In this document: in pieces, positions 42,260 through 51,293 of the stretch
Position numbering within the stretch: position 1 is the stretch's first letter
How the letters are laid out: each line of letters opens with the position of its first letter
NCBI GenBank assembly: GCA_028554795.2
Contig: CM068830.1
Coordinates: forward strand, 49,156,855 to 49,220,854
Direction: 5' to 3'
Length of the DNA stretch: 64,000 nt
Source of the DNA: Sinohyriopsis cumingii
Lineage: Eukaryota; Mollusca; Bivalvia; Unionida; Unionidae
Made by a program: the position numbers and the translations under genes
Notes under the pieces: generated by a model
What the model was told of the DNA's origin: nothing
The model's database searches: none
Seen by the model: only the letters and a program-made list of their open reading frames with translations

Positions 42260-43882
42260 TTGACCCTCTTCGTCAAGGGAGTGAACTCCAAAGTGACGAA
42301 ATTATCATATGGGACCATAGTAAGGCGACTGAACGAACATCACCAAGGACATTTCTCGATCAAAAGTACTAGAAACAACTTGCTTATAATTAAATGTTCC
42401 ACAGAACGACAAGTAGCCAAATTCATGGAAATTGAAAGATTAGGCCAAATAAAATAACATTTCTAGCACAAAGGAAATCACTGTGAGATTCACGGGTATT
42501 GGAAAATCTAACAGCTCTTAACTCTCTAATTTCTGATATTACTCTTCAATTCATACATTTTTAACCCTTCTCAGGCAAGCTCCGAAAACAGGTACTAGGA
42601 ACCACACTAGTAAACATCTGGGCAGAATACTAGTAAGTTTGTAGGCACTTACAAACCACTACATAGTTTTTCTACCAAAAACAGTATACGCCAACCTCCT
42701 TTTAACTTACTTTACTTTACTTCACTAATACTTTACTTCACTCTCAACTAACATAGTTTTCTAAACTGATAACCTAGGAAATAACGCTAAACCAAACAAG
42801 TTAAATATCCACAACTTAAGATTTTTTTTATTAAAAATGTCTCAACTAAAAGCAGCATTTACCGCTAGACAGTTCCTAGAAGTAGGAAACAAAATACTCT
42901 CACAAAACAGATGGCCAACTGTGGCCCTCAAACACAACATAAATTTCAGGGCACCACTAGCCCCCACCCCGAATTATCATTGGCGAGGGAAGAGGTTACA
43001 AACCTCAACCTATACATCAAGTAGTCAAGAAAACACTTAAATGCAAAATCAGGACCCCTACTAGCCCCATCCTCGAAAATAAAACAAGCAATAGCACTGA
43101 TTACTTTTTTATCACCAGTCTTCTTTAAAGACCCAAATATAACTTATGCATATAAGGAGTTGGATGACACCCTTCCAATGTCATATGAAGAACTATTTCA
43201 TGGAATACCACAAACAAGCCCCCACCCACCCACCCCGCCTAGACAAAGCTCAAACAATAAACAAACACATCTAAATAAAAAAAGAACCGAGTGGAAACAA
43301 CAAAAAAGCATGAAACCCAGAATGACAAAGTTCAACTAAAACCAACACCAACCAAAATCAGGAAAGAGGTTATACACAATAGTCAGAAACCTGGCCCTTC
43401 AGGGTTAAATAACAAAAATCGTAACCAATAACCAACAGACTCAGGAAAAAGACACCAAACAATCCCATCCTGGAACAACAAAAGGGTTAAAAACAACCCA
43501 ACCCCCTCACTAGGGAGAAAAACGTAACCAACACAACAATTAGACAGATAGAATCCCCAAAGCACAAACAACAGGAAACCCTAAACAAGCAAACTTACTT
43601 AGAAAAGGGAAAGGGCCCTGTGAACCCAAAACAACTCAAACCACCATCAACCAAACTGGATCAAATAACACTGGACTCTACACGAAACAACCTCAATCTA
43701 AAAAAAACAACAACCGCAAATACCACTCCATTGAATAAACCTTCTATTTTAGCAGCCCAAACAATCAACTACTCAACCTTAGCACAACCTACATAATGGC
43801 AGCTCTCACTAAAGAACATCAGGGTCAATGTAAAATAATCAGACCAAGGCAAACTATATAATAATACATTGCAGCACCTTTT
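42260..43882 (+). pseudogene. Retroelement ORF1-like fragments
   Basis: LFVKGVNSKVTKLSYGTIVRRL (42.27 kb), VALKHNINFRAPLAP (42.92 kb) and PVFFKDPNITYAYKELDDTLP (43.1 kb) lie in a proline/glutamine-rich setting. The composition and the LINE code on the far side of E3 suggest a LINE ORF1 split by E3, but I cannot align the two sides directly. Confidence 0.45.
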
Positions 43883-43888
43883 ACCAAG
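43883..43888. repeat. E3 target-site duplication, left copy (ACCAAG)
   Basis: ACCAAG precedes AGTAGTAAATGG and is repeated at 61007-61012 after CCATTTACTACT. Six bases, the standard Polinton size. Confidence 0.95.
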
Positions 43889-44251
43889 AGTAGTAAATGG
43901 GGTGAGATTAGCGACAATGGAAATTAGCATTACAGAGACCCCTGGGTCAGATTAGCGACAATGGAAATTTAACATGGCGAAAAATCGTGGGTCAGATTAG
44001 CGACAAGGGAAATTAACATGGGAATAAATCGTGGGTCACTCTAGCGACAAGGGGAATTTAACATGGAACTATAGTGTGGGTCTGTCTAGCGACAAGGGGA
44101 AATTAACATGGGGAATAGAGTTCGGGCTTTTGGGATTTTTTTTTTTAAATTTAAATTTAAATTTAAATTTAAATTTAAAAAAAGGGTAGGCAATGGAAAG
44201 GCTATCTCTTTTCGAGAAATATGGCTGGCCCTGAAAAGGGCCTTTGGGTTT
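43889..44251 (+). repeat. E3 left TIR with five 44-bp iterons
   Basis: Begins AGTAGTAAATGGGGTGAG. GCGACA within TCAGATTAGCGACAATGG-like units starts at 43911, 43955, 44000, 44044 and 44089, a constant 44-45 bp step. An (AAATTT)n run (about 44145-44180) and an outward-facing histone-type stem-loop follow. Confidence 0.95.
44227..44242 (-). terminator. Histone-type 3' stem-loop in E3 left TIR
   Basis: Minus strand GGCCCTTTTCAGGGCC: six-pair stem and TTTC loop, preceded by CCAAA and followed by AGCCA. A purine-rich CGAAAAGAGATAG lies 11 bases downstream, where a U7-pairing histone downstream element would be. It ends the gene at 44268-44657, 25 bases after its stop. Confidence 0.9.
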
Positions 44252-44267
44252 TCTTCTTCTTCTGCTT

Positions 44268-44657
44268 CTAATTTCTTCTTTTTCTCCACCAAGTTCTTAT
44301 TTTATCTCCAACACTCTTTCTCTTCTTCTCTTTCTTTTTCTTCTGCTCTTCTTTCTTCTTCTTCTCTTCCTCCTCTTCTTTCTTCCTCTTCTCATTTTCT
44401 TCTTCTTTTTCAATCTTTTCGTTCCATTTGCTTATTCTTATTCTTTCCTCTTCATCCTCCTTCTCCTCCTTTATCTCTTTCATGACACCACTAATCTTGT
44501 CCTTTACCTTTTTTAAGTTATTAATTTCCATCTTTACACGATGGGGACTATAGGAATAATGGTCTTCAACCAGTCTTATTAACATCTGCTCCATCATTCC
44601 TAAGTTGTCTAAAACGTCTTGTAATGTTTGTATTTTGTCCATTTGGTTAGAAGCCAT
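44268..44657 (-). CDS. Charged coiled-coil protein 1 (E3)
   Basis: 129 aa. Amino half (MASNQMDKIQTLQDVLDNLGMMEQML...) is helical; residues 55-115 are almost all E and K; the end is RTWWRKRRN. First of three similar cassettes at this end, each with a shared upstream motif and a histone-type stem-loop. No family recognised. Possibly DNA- or chromatin-binding, by charge only. Confidence 0.7.
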   Translation of the reverse strand: MASNQMDKIQTLQDVLDNLGMMEQMLIRLVEDHYSYSPHRVKMEINNLKKVKDKISGVMKEIKEEKEDEEERIRISKWNEKIEKEEENEKRKKEEEEEKKKKEEQKKKKEKKRKSVGDKIRTWWRKRRN

Positions 44658-44720
44658 CTTCTTTTTTTATTCTTTGCAGAATGGTTTGAACGACGAATAC
44701 TATGGGTTCTTATACTTAAA

Positions 44721-44817
44721 GCGCGTACGTGAAGGAAAACATCCCCCTAAAACGTAAAATTGATCTTACCTAGATCATGACCAAACAACGCGCGAACGTG
44801 AAGGAAAACATCCCCCT
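44721..44817 (-). promoter_or_regulatory. Shared promoter motif, cassette 1 (two copies)
   Basis: GCGCGTACGTGAAGGAAAAC and ATCCCCC at 44721-44747 and again (CGCGAACGTGAAGGAAAACA) at 44790-44817. On the transcribed strand the order is GGGGGATGTTTTCCTTCACG, GCGC, then a TATA-like AAGTATAAG at 44710-44718, about 55 bases before the ATG. The same block precedes cassettes 2 and 3. Confidence 0.7.
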
Positions 44818-45300
44818 ACTTTTTCATTTCATATAATAAAACCCAAACTATACTTTTTCATTTCATATAATAAAAACCCAAACTATACTCTCCACATACG
44901 CTAAGAAACAATAAACAAAATCCATAATCTACTATCCACACAATCTTACGTGAGCGCTTACAAAACCCAAACTATACTCTTCACATACGCTAAGAACAAT
45001 AAACAAATCCATAATCTACTATTCACACAATCGTACGTGAGCGGGTACAAACACAAACACAAACACATACGCTAAGAACAATAAACTAATCCATAATCTA
45101 CTATCCACACAATCGTACGTGAGCGCTTACAGAACCCTAACTATACTCTTCACCTACGCTAAGAAACAATAAAGAAACCCATAATCTACTATTCCCACAA
45201 ACATACCTGAGCCCTTACAAGCACCAACACACAAACACATACCCTCACACTATCTTAAAAAAGAGTTAGTGTTTATAATCACACTACTCTACCTACACAC
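44818..45300. repeat. Tandem repeats, 80-90 bp units (E3)
   Basis: CATAATCTACTATCCACACA, followed by ACGTGAGCGCTTACA and CATACGCTAAGAA, recurs about four times between 44.84 and 45.24 kb. No coding content. A degenerate single unit appears near 46.08 kb. Confidence 0.8.
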
Positions 45301-45341
45301 ATTGGCAAATCGATCGTTATTTCTTTTCTAGAGTATTGGGT

Positions 45342-45357
45342 AGCCCTGAAAAGGGCT
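45342..45357 (-). terminator. Histone-type 3' stem-loop, cassette 2
   Basis: Minus strand AGCCCTTTTCAGGGCT followed by the canonical ACCCA and, 11 bases on, the purine-rich AGAAAAGAAATAACG. It lies 48 bases after the stop of the gene at 45406. Confidence 0.93.
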
Positions 45358-45405
45358 GTTTTTTTTTTTGTTTTTTTTTTTGTTTGGAACTTCATGGACA
45401 CCTGG

Positions 45406-45780
45406 TTAATGGTGGCACCTTCCAGGCCTGGCGCCGCATACACATCTTATCCCCCAATTACTTTTTACCTTTTGGGGGGAGAGAGCAGAGGCAGGATATG
45501 TCGCTTCAGAATCCCAATTTTCGCTCTCTGGGATTCTGAAATTTCTTCTTCTTCTCTCCTTTTCCTCCTCCTCCTCTTCTTTGCATCTTCTCTCCTCCTC
45601 TTTGTATCTTCTTTCCTCTTCTTTATATCTTCTCTCCTCCTCTTCTTTGTTTCTTCTTTCCTCCTCCTCTCTTATCCTTCCCTCCTCCACAATGGCTTCC
45701 GCGGCCAGTTCATTTAATATGCGCCTGGCATATTCCAGATGCACATGAAGTTCCAACAGTTTCTCCAGTCTCGTGTTCAT
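45406..45780 (-). CDS. Charged coiled-coil protein 2 (E3)
   Basis: 124 aa. MNTRLEKLLELHVHLEYARRIL helical start; residues 33-75 are E/R/K repeats (KEEERRYKEEERR); the carboxyl end (SENWDSEATYPASALSPQ) is unlike its neighbours. Same gene cassette layout as proteins 1 and 3. Function unknown. Confidence 0.7.
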   Translation of the reverse strand: MNTRLEKLLELHVHLEYARRILNELAAEAIVEEGRIREEEERRNKEEEERRYKEEERRYKEEERRCKEEEEEEKERRRRNFRIPESENWDSEATYPASALSPQKVKSNWGIRCVCGARPGRCHH

Positions 45781-45844
45781 TTTTGGTGTTGATCAATCAA
45801 CAAGGGTAGCTGGACTGCCGAACGAGTTTCAATTTATAGTGAAA

Positions 45845-45930
45845 GCGCGGACGTGAACGAAAACATCCCCTAAAAACATAAAATTGATCTTACCTACATC
45901 ATGACCATAAAACAACGCGCGGACCTAAAA
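45845..45930 (-). promoter_or_regulatory. Shared promoter motif, cassette 2
   Basis: GCGCGGACGTGAACGAAAAC with ATCCCC at 45845-45870, with a degenerate second copy near 45915. The TATA-like ACTATAAATT (45831-45840, minus strand) lies between motif and ATG. Confidence 0.7.
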
Positions 45931-46200
45931 GAAACACTCACTCACTTTTTATGCTACCCATCACTATTTTAAAATTTTTTATAAATCACTTCAATAGACT
46001 ATCCACCTACGCAAAGCAATCCAATCTAACCCCAAATTTACACCTCAAACACCAAAAAAAAAAAAAGACATCATTTTAATCTACTATCCATACCAACTTA
46101 CTTAACCACTTACAAACACAAACACACAAACACATACCCTCACATTTTTTAAAAAAAGAGTTAGTGTTTATTTTCACACTACTCTACCTACACACATTGG
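45931..46200. other. Spacer between cassettes 2 and 3, no gene seen
   Basis: AT-rich; contains a degenerate unit of the 45.0 kb repeat and, at its left-hand end, sequence shared with the 45.2-45.33 kb spacer (AAAAAAGAGTTAGTGTTTAT), showing the cassettes arose by segmental duplication. Confidence 0.7.
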
Positions 46201-46236
46201 CAAATCGATTGTTATTTCTTTTCTAGAGTATTGGGT

Positions 46237-46252
46237 AGCCCTGAAAAGGGCT
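46237..46252 (-). terminator. Histone-type 3' stem-loop, cassette 3
   Basis: Same sequence as cassette 2 (AGCCCTTTTCAGGGCT, ACCCA, then AGAAAAGAAATAACA), 30 bases after the stop at 46283. Confidence 0.93.
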
Positions 46253-46282
46253 GTTTTTTTTTTGTTTGCTATGGCATTCTTT

Positions 46283-46639
46283 TTAGTTTTTAAGAATGCG
46301 ATGTCCTCTGAGGATAGACTTTCTGGCGATAGGTCTGCTTCTTCGGAAAGAGAAGAAGAACTCTTTGGTGTCGATACGACAATCGACAAAGCCTCTGTCA
46401 GCTTCAGGTTGCTGCTGCTGCTCTTGTTGTTGTTGTTGCTGCTGTCTCTGAAGTCTGTACTTCTCTGTCCATTCTTCTTTTTCCCTGTTCATTTCTTCTC
46501 TGAAGAGCTCTTCTATCAGGTCTTCAGTGATTTTTAACATTCTCACATTCTCTATTTCTTCTGGCTTCGGTATCAGACTGTGTCTGACCCTATGCAAATT
46601 CACGTAGGCTTCGTTGAGTTTAGCTAGTTTGGAGCACAT
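46283..46639 (-). CDS. Helical Gln-rich protein 3 (E3)
   Basis: 118 aa from MCSKLAKLNEAYVNLHRVRH, the first ATG. Helical with EELFREEMNREKEEWTEKYR, a poly-Q stretch (about residues 63-80) and a basic end (FRRSRPIARKSILRGHRILKN). Third cassette at this end. Function unknown. Confidence 0.65.
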   Translation of the reverse strand: MCSKLAKLNEAYVNLHRVRHSLIPKPEEIENVRMLKITEDLIEELFREEMNREKEEWTEKYRLQRQQQQQQQEQQQQPEADRGFVDCRIDTKEFFFSFRRSRPIARKSILRGHRILKN

Positions 46640-46704
46640 CTTCTTAGGAGGATGAGTCGACAATGGATGGTTAGACTGGAAACAACCCGGTTCTTAAAGT
46701 CAAA

Positions 46705-46731
46705 GCGCGGACGTGAAGGAAAACATCCCCC
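46705..46731 (-). promoter_or_regulatory. Shared promoter motif, cassette 3
   Basis: GCGCGGACGTGAAGGAAAAC with ATCCCCC, one copy, about 65 bases upstream of the ATG, with CTTTAAGAA between them. Confidence 0.7.
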
Positions 46732-46835
46732 ACACGGTTTTTGAGTCGCAACGTTCAGTGAGTGTCATGAGAGGGATAGTAAGAAATGAAAGAGCATCAA
46801 TCCAACATTCTTATAGCTAAACAAAAGACAAAGGC

Positions 46836-46994
46836 ATTTTTTTCAAAACACAACATTTTTTATTCAAAAATCACTTAACACTAAACAACAACTCTAACAT
46901 TTTTAACAATAATCCAACAATATAACATGAAACAATTTTTTCAAAACACAACATTTTTTATTCAAAAATCACTTAACACTAAACAACAACAATT
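46836..46994 (-). repeat. Direct repeat carrying poly(A) signals after capsid gene
   Basis: TTTTTCAAAACACAACATTT and the next 35 bases occur twice (about 46839 and 46937). Each gives GAATAAAA on the minus strand, so capsid-side transcripts probably end in ordinary polyadenylation. Confidence 0.75.
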
Positions 46995-47070
46995 CTAACA
47001 TTTTTTAACAACAATGCAACACTAAAAGTTTCCCCACTAGGTAAAGAGGGATAACAGTCTTCCATGGTTT

Positions 47071-48384
47071 CTAGTAATCTAGGATGCCTTCTCTCAAACT
47101 GTTGATTTCTATGGTATTATCGAATTCTGCATACAGGATGACGTTCACCGTTTCATCAGGGTCTCGGTCTTTAAACTGAATTTCCACACGAATCTGGCCG
47201 GATTTTATAGGGTGGAAATGTCCCTCGTCGCTGCCTTGGTCTGGAGTGAAATCGAAAGCCCACAAAGCGTAGCCTCCTGCATAATCCTCGTACGTAATAC
47301 CGTGACTGGTATTGGTTCCTAACTGTCCGGTGGCTTCGTACAAGGACAAGTACGATCTCAAGTAATTCTTCTTTTTAAAGTCAGGTTTGAAAGGTCGGGT
47401 ACACAAGGTCTTGCCATCGCGACTGACTTCGATTTTGGACACGCCAAAGTGTTGAAAGTAGAAAGGATTTTTTTCGGCAGCTCCGTTGAAGGCTGTATTC
47501 TCGACGATACCAACGATCAAACGTTTGGGTAACTGTCCTTGGAACAGATGATCTTCGATCATGGATCGCTGTCCCTTGGGAATGGTGAAGGTTTTCACTT
47601 CCACGCGTCGTATGGGATACTTGGCGGTCGTTCTGCTCAACGTCTGACTGATGTCGTTTCCCACTTTAGGTAACACTTCCACACGGCGTACGTAGAGTCT
47701 GGCTTCTAGGATTTTGGTTTTGTAACCGTCACTATCAGCCATCAAATGGAAAGCGGCACTGCTACGATTCAGTCTCAGGCGGACATCCACCCCGTTCAGC
47801 AAATACTTTTCTTGCAACCACATGTCCAAATGCAAACGATCCATCAGTTCTAAACTTGTGTCGGCTCCCGTGATTCTCTTTCTTCGTTCTACAAATCCAT
47901 CATTGTTGTCTTTCTTTTCATCAGTTTCCAATATTTCAAACTTGGTAGGTTCGTCAGCTTCCCATACCACACAGGCATTGAGATGAGTGTTCTTGGCATC
48001 TATTCCGTACGTCAAGAGATTTTCCAGGTAGGCACGATAAGGGTAAGTATCCATGCTGCTACTGATCAGTTTGTTATTCAAATACAAGTCCACTCCACTG
48101 AACAAGGAATGCATGAAATTGTTGACGGGAGCTACTGCTTCATCGTCTATAGCACCTCCAGTCTTATCTAGAATTTTGACTTTCAGGTACAAGAAACTGC
48201 TATTCAGATCGATGTAATCTTCGGGCTGTCCTTTGATTTCAAACTCGATGGGAGCGGAATCGGTCAGTGAGGAGACGGGGTGAAATTCCACCCATTGTGA
48301 TTCTTGCATCGTCATCATCGTGGGGGGCATGGCAAACAGATCCAGTTCCGTCTTGGAACAAGCGCAAGATTCTCGGTGCATCAT
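47071..48384 (-). CDS. Major capsid protein, hexon-like (E3)
   Basis: 437 aa, intact. Pattern SQWVEFHPVSSLTDSAPIEF, DDYIDLNSSFLYLKVKI-like start, APVNNFMHSLFSGVDLYLNN and YPYRAYLENLLTYG identify the Polinton double jelly-roll capsid protein (the family annotated after worm F54H12.2). The carboxyl end IRVEIQFKDRDPDETVNVILYAEFDN is the second jelly roll edge. Builds the icosahedral shell. Sixteen bases after the pVI-like gene. Quite different in sequence from the E1/E2 capsid. Confidence 0.93.
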   Translation of the reverse strand: MMHRESCACSKTELDLFAMPPTMMTMQESQWVEFHPVSSLTDSAPIEFEIKGQPEDYIDLNSSFLYLKVKILDKTGGAIDDEAVAPVNNFMHSLFSGVDLYLNNKLISSSMDTYPYRAYLENLLTYGIDAKNTHLNACVVWEADEPTKFEILETDEKKDNNDGFVERRKRITGADTSLELMDRLHLDMWLQEKYLLNGVDVRLRLNRSSAAFHLMADSDGYKTKILEARLYVRRVEVLPKVGNDISQTLSRTTAKYPIRRVEVKTFTIPKGQRSMIEDHLFQGQLPKRLIVGIVENTAFNGAAEKNPFYFQHFGVSKIEVSRDGKTLCTRPFKPDFKKKNYLRSYLSLYEATGQLGTNTSHGITYEDYAGGYALWAFDFTPDQGSDEGHFHPIKSGQIRVEIQFKDRDPDETVNVILYAEFDNTIEINSLREGILDY

Positions 48385-48400
48385 TTTTTTGTCTCTTTTC

Positions 48401-48817
48401 TCAATAATCGAAAACGTCTAAGTCTCGAACGGTTCTTCTTTTCTTGGCCTTTCTCGCTTGAAGTCTGGTGAAAGGGTGTTTTCTTCGTCGTCTCTTTCTG
48501 CCTTGTCCTTGCTGAATGCCTGACTCGGTAGCGTGCAGGGCATTTATAGGTGTTTCTCGTTGGCCTAAAATGTCTTTGCCCGTTTGCAGCAAGACATTTT
48601 TGCCTGCCCTCATGAAGGCTTCTTTAGGGTTTTGTTTGTCGATGATGACATTTTGGAGAAATTCTTTGCCTTGCGTCAGTGCCGCATCTTTCAAGGCGTG
48701 CAATCCGCGTGTCACCATCGGTTTCAACACCGGGGCCACCGAACGAAAGGCCGATTTTAACATATCTCCTAAGCCGTGTCCTCGCTGTTGAGCAACCCCT
48801 CGGTACACTGGATACAT
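48401..48817 (-). CDS. pVI/pX-like minor core protein (E3)
   Basis: 138 aa. GHGLGDMLKSAFRSVAPVLKPMV amphipathic region (residues 13-36), alanine/lysine helix, then a strongly basic tail (GRKRRRRKHPFTRLQARKAKKRR) like a core DNA-binding protein. Matches E1 8061 and E2 31119 in plan. Three bases from the penton gene. Confidence 0.7.
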   Translation of the reverse strand: MYPVYRGVAQQRGHGLGDMLKSAFRSVAPVLKPMVTRGLHALKDAALTQGKEFLQNVIIDKQNPKEAFMRAGKNVLLQTGKDILGQRETPINALHATESGIQQGQGRKRRRRKHPFTRLQARKAKKRRTVRDLDVFDY

Positions 48818-48820
48818 GAC

Positions 48821-49744
48821 TTAAGAGTCGTGAGAGAACCGTTTTCGAAAATGGAGTTTCACCGTGACTTTTCCTTTGGTGAATGGAATATTTTGTCCCA
48901 GATCTCCTTTTATAGCAATGTTGACCGTGTCCAAATACGACTTACTGACAGGCAAATAGTGAGGATGGACAAATTCGCGGTGGACGTGGTAAGTGTTTCC
49001 ACCTTCCTCGTCAGTGTTCGTGGCAGAATCCACTTTGAAAGGAATGACACGCAGTAACGGTACGGAGGTGTGTCCCACCACGTTGTACTCCACCACATCG
49101 GAATACACGAACATCAAATTCAGTCCTTGGTTCAGTTCTACCGGGGCACGAAATAACTTGCTAAAAGACTCGTTGTCGTAAACGATGGGTAATTCGTTTT
49201 TCTTGATCATGGTCTTTCTCATGTCCATATCTCCGCCCAACATGTCATACAATTCAGGACAAAATAAAATGGACATGATTTTACTCCGTTCAAATTTCAT
49301 CAAGAAGCGACGAGCTGCTTTGTGGTACTCCATGGTGACATTTTTGTTGACATGCTCCAAAGCTTTCAGAAACACGACATTAAACCTGGAGGTTATGGTG
49401 CTGACCAAATGTTGACCACTAAAATAATAGCCTGGGGGAATGAACAAGTGATAGGTGGTGTACTTTTGTGTACGGGTTTTCTTGTCATATTTGACATTGC
49501 TATCCATCCACTATTGCATTTGCTCGTCATGAACTTCCACATCAAAAAAATTTTGATTGGGAAGGACATTGAGGACTTGGGTCGGGTGAATCATTTCTAC
49601 TAAAGCCACTTCCCAATGGGCTTCGTGATCTAACTGGATGGCCTGAGGTAATTTGGCCGTGTAACAGCACAACGTGTTCTTGGGAAACACCTCCATGGAA
49701 CTGTCACTGGGTAAAGTTAAGTAAAATTGGTTTTGGTGACTCAT
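48821..49744 (-). pseudogene. Penton-base-like protein (E3) with one nonsense codon
   Basis: Starts MSHQNQFYLTLPSDSSMEVFP at 49744 with the classical Polinton penton opening (TAKLPQAIQL, WEVALVEM). A TAG at 49511-49513 interrupts after 77 residues, then the same frame continues 48821-49510 to FTKGKVTVKLHFRKRF, the usual end. Total length about 307 aa is normal for the family. Its start overlaps the stop of the membrane gene (ATGA). Vertex protein of the capsid. Confidence 0.88.
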
Positions 49745-50157
49745 AATTCCAGAGTTCTGTGGCTGTCCGAGGGGTTAGTGGACGTCAGAGGCGTGTCTCG
49801 GTCTAAAATGGGGTTCTGGTTGTGATTGAAGTGGTGACTGGCACTGGCACTGGACACAAGGTTCCCGGGGTTCCCGTTCGAGGTGAATTTCAGGGAGGGA
49901 TTAGGAAGCAGGTAACCGATGCAACTGCTCAATAAAATGGTCCACAATTGTTTGTCTCCTTGTTGCAAACTCAAATTGGCGATGGCTGCCCCGATGACAC
50001 AATACACCACGAAGATTTGGCAGAAAAAGACGATTTGCGTTTTAGGCACACGTTCTCCACACCACACCCACAAGGGTTGTTTTTGTAAATCTTGCACAGA
50101 AGAACTAGGTGAAGGAGGAGTGGTCGACGTAGCTGCGTCTGCTGTGTGAAAGGGCAT
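49741..50157 (-). CDS. Two-helix membrane protein (E3)
   Basis: 138 aa from the first ATG (MPFHTADAATSTTPPSPSSS). Two hydrophobic segments, IVFFCQIFVVYCVIGAAIANL (about 42-62) and LWTILLSSCIGYLLPNPSL (71-89), flanked by disordered tails. The second pattern recurs in Polintons next to penton. Probable virion or egress membrane protein. Stop overlaps penton start. Confidence 0.75.
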   Translation of the reverse strand: MPFHTADAATSTTPPSPSSSVQDLQKQPLWVWCGERVPKTQIVFFCQIFVVYCVIGAAIANLSLQQGDKQLWTILLSSCIGYLLPNPSLKFTSNGNPGNLVSSASASHHFNHNQNPILDRDTPLTSTNPSDSHRTLEL

Positions 50158-50162
50158 GATGG

Positions 50163-51272
50163 TCACTTCTTTTTATAGTCGATGACTTGCGAAGCGTCGA
50201 TCCAAGAATCAAAACTGGGTGGATATCCTTTCCAACGTACTTTGACTTCTTTGACACGTCGTTTGCCCACTTTACGGGTTCTGCGTTCGAGAATGCTTTC
50301 GATGTCGTACACGTCGTCTTCTTTTTTGGTGACACGTTGTAACTCGGGCAAATAAAACGTTCCTTTGAGCACTTCTCCGTTCATGTCTTCCAATTTATAG
50401 ACGGCAGGATGACGGCCATGCACTCGTCCAGTGACGCGAAACAATTCGGTCGTCCAGTTAGGTAAGTAACCTTTGTCGAAAGTGCGTTTGGTTTTGCCAA
50501 TGCGCACCCAATCTCCTACGGCCAACTCTCCACTTTTCTTGGGGACAGCCCTCGTCGGGGACGTACCAAACAGGTGCTCAAACACCAACACTTCGTTGTC
50601 GGGAGTCACGTCTCGCGGGGCACGTCCGATGCTTCGATGGTAAGATTGGTTGTACGCTTGCACCAGGTGCGGTAAGATGTCGATGTACTTCAGAGTGTGG
50701 TGATGCGTAAAATATTTCCACATGCGTTCTTTCAAAGTGCGTTGAAAACGTTCCACGATGCTGGCTTTGGTTTCGGGATTCTCGGTGGTAAAAAAATGAA
50801 TGTCACGTTTCTTTAATTCTTTTTGGAAAGCTTGGTTCAGAAATTCGGTGCCTTTGTCCGTTTGCCATCGAAGAGGGTGACGACCGCTTTGTTTCAACAC
50901 CCGTTGCAGGGCTCGCACTAACTCGCTGCTCGATTTGGAAGTCAAGGGCACGACCCAGGCAAATTTGGAAAAGACGTCGATGACACAAAACAAATATTTG
51001 TAGCCACGATTGTAGCTGGCCAAATGAGAGACATCGGCTAAATCGGCTTGCCATTGATGATCGATGCCTTCCACTCGGGTGCGACTTCTGGCAAACTTGC
51101 GTCGAATGGGTTTGTGTAAAGTGTAGGTAGCTTGTTCTTGTAACCATCGTTGCACTTGAGGTAAACGGAGACTTTTCAGTCGCGTTTTGGCAGCACGATA
51201 CAATTTTTGAACTCCTGCGTAACCTGCAGGATGGGAGGGATCGTAGTAAATGCTGGCTAAGACTTTTTCCAT
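50163..51272 (-). CDS. DDE integrase with chromodomain (E3)
   Basis: 369 aa, intact. Amino-terminal helical zinc-less region (SHPAGYAGVQKLYRAAK), rve core with Asp in HQWQADLADV, Asp in RWQTDKGTEF and Glu in ASIVERFQRTLKERM, then a chromodomain at about 317-365 (YDIESILERRTRK...VKVRWKGYPPSFDSWIDASQV). Chromodomains steer integrases to methylated histone H3 in other elements. It would have made the ACCAAG duplication. Five bases before the membrane gene. Confidence 0.95.
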   Translation of the reverse strand: MEKVLASIYYDPSHPAGYAGVQKLYRAAKTRLKSLRLPQVQRWLQEQATYTLHKPIRRKFARSRTRVEGIDHQWQADLADVSHLASYNRGYKYLFCVIDVFSKFAWVVPLTSKSSSELVRALQRVLKQSGRHPLRWQTDKGTEFLNQAFQKELKKRDIHFFTTENPETKASIVERFQRTLKERMWKYFTHHHTLKYIDILPHLVQAYNQSYHRSIGRAPRDVTPDNEVLVFEHLFGTSPTRAVPKKSGELAVGDWVRIGKTKRTFDKGYLPNWTTELFRVTGRVHGRHPAVYKLEDMNGEVLKGTFYLPELQRVTKKEDDVYDIESILERRTRKVGKRRVKEVKVRWKGYPPSFDSWIDASQVIDYKKK

Positions 51273-51293
51273 TTTTTTCTGTTGGTTGGTGTG

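Noticed and set aside
44145..44180. AAATTT run as a replication origin
   Set aside because: It is a simple hexamer repeat in both TIRs; nothing beyond AT-richness supports origin function.
44244..44516. Leucine/serine-rich membrane protein on the plus strand
   Set aside because: It is the antisense of the glutamate/lysine-rich coiled-coil gene; composition explains the hydrophobicity.
44818..45300. CRISPR array
   Set aside because: Repeats are imperfect, long (80-90 bp), without unique spacers, and the DNA is eukaryotic.
45406..45780. Toxin or antimicrobial peptide because of the cysteines at the C-terminus
   Set aside because: Only two or three cysteines, no signal peptide, and the region lies after a coiled coil.
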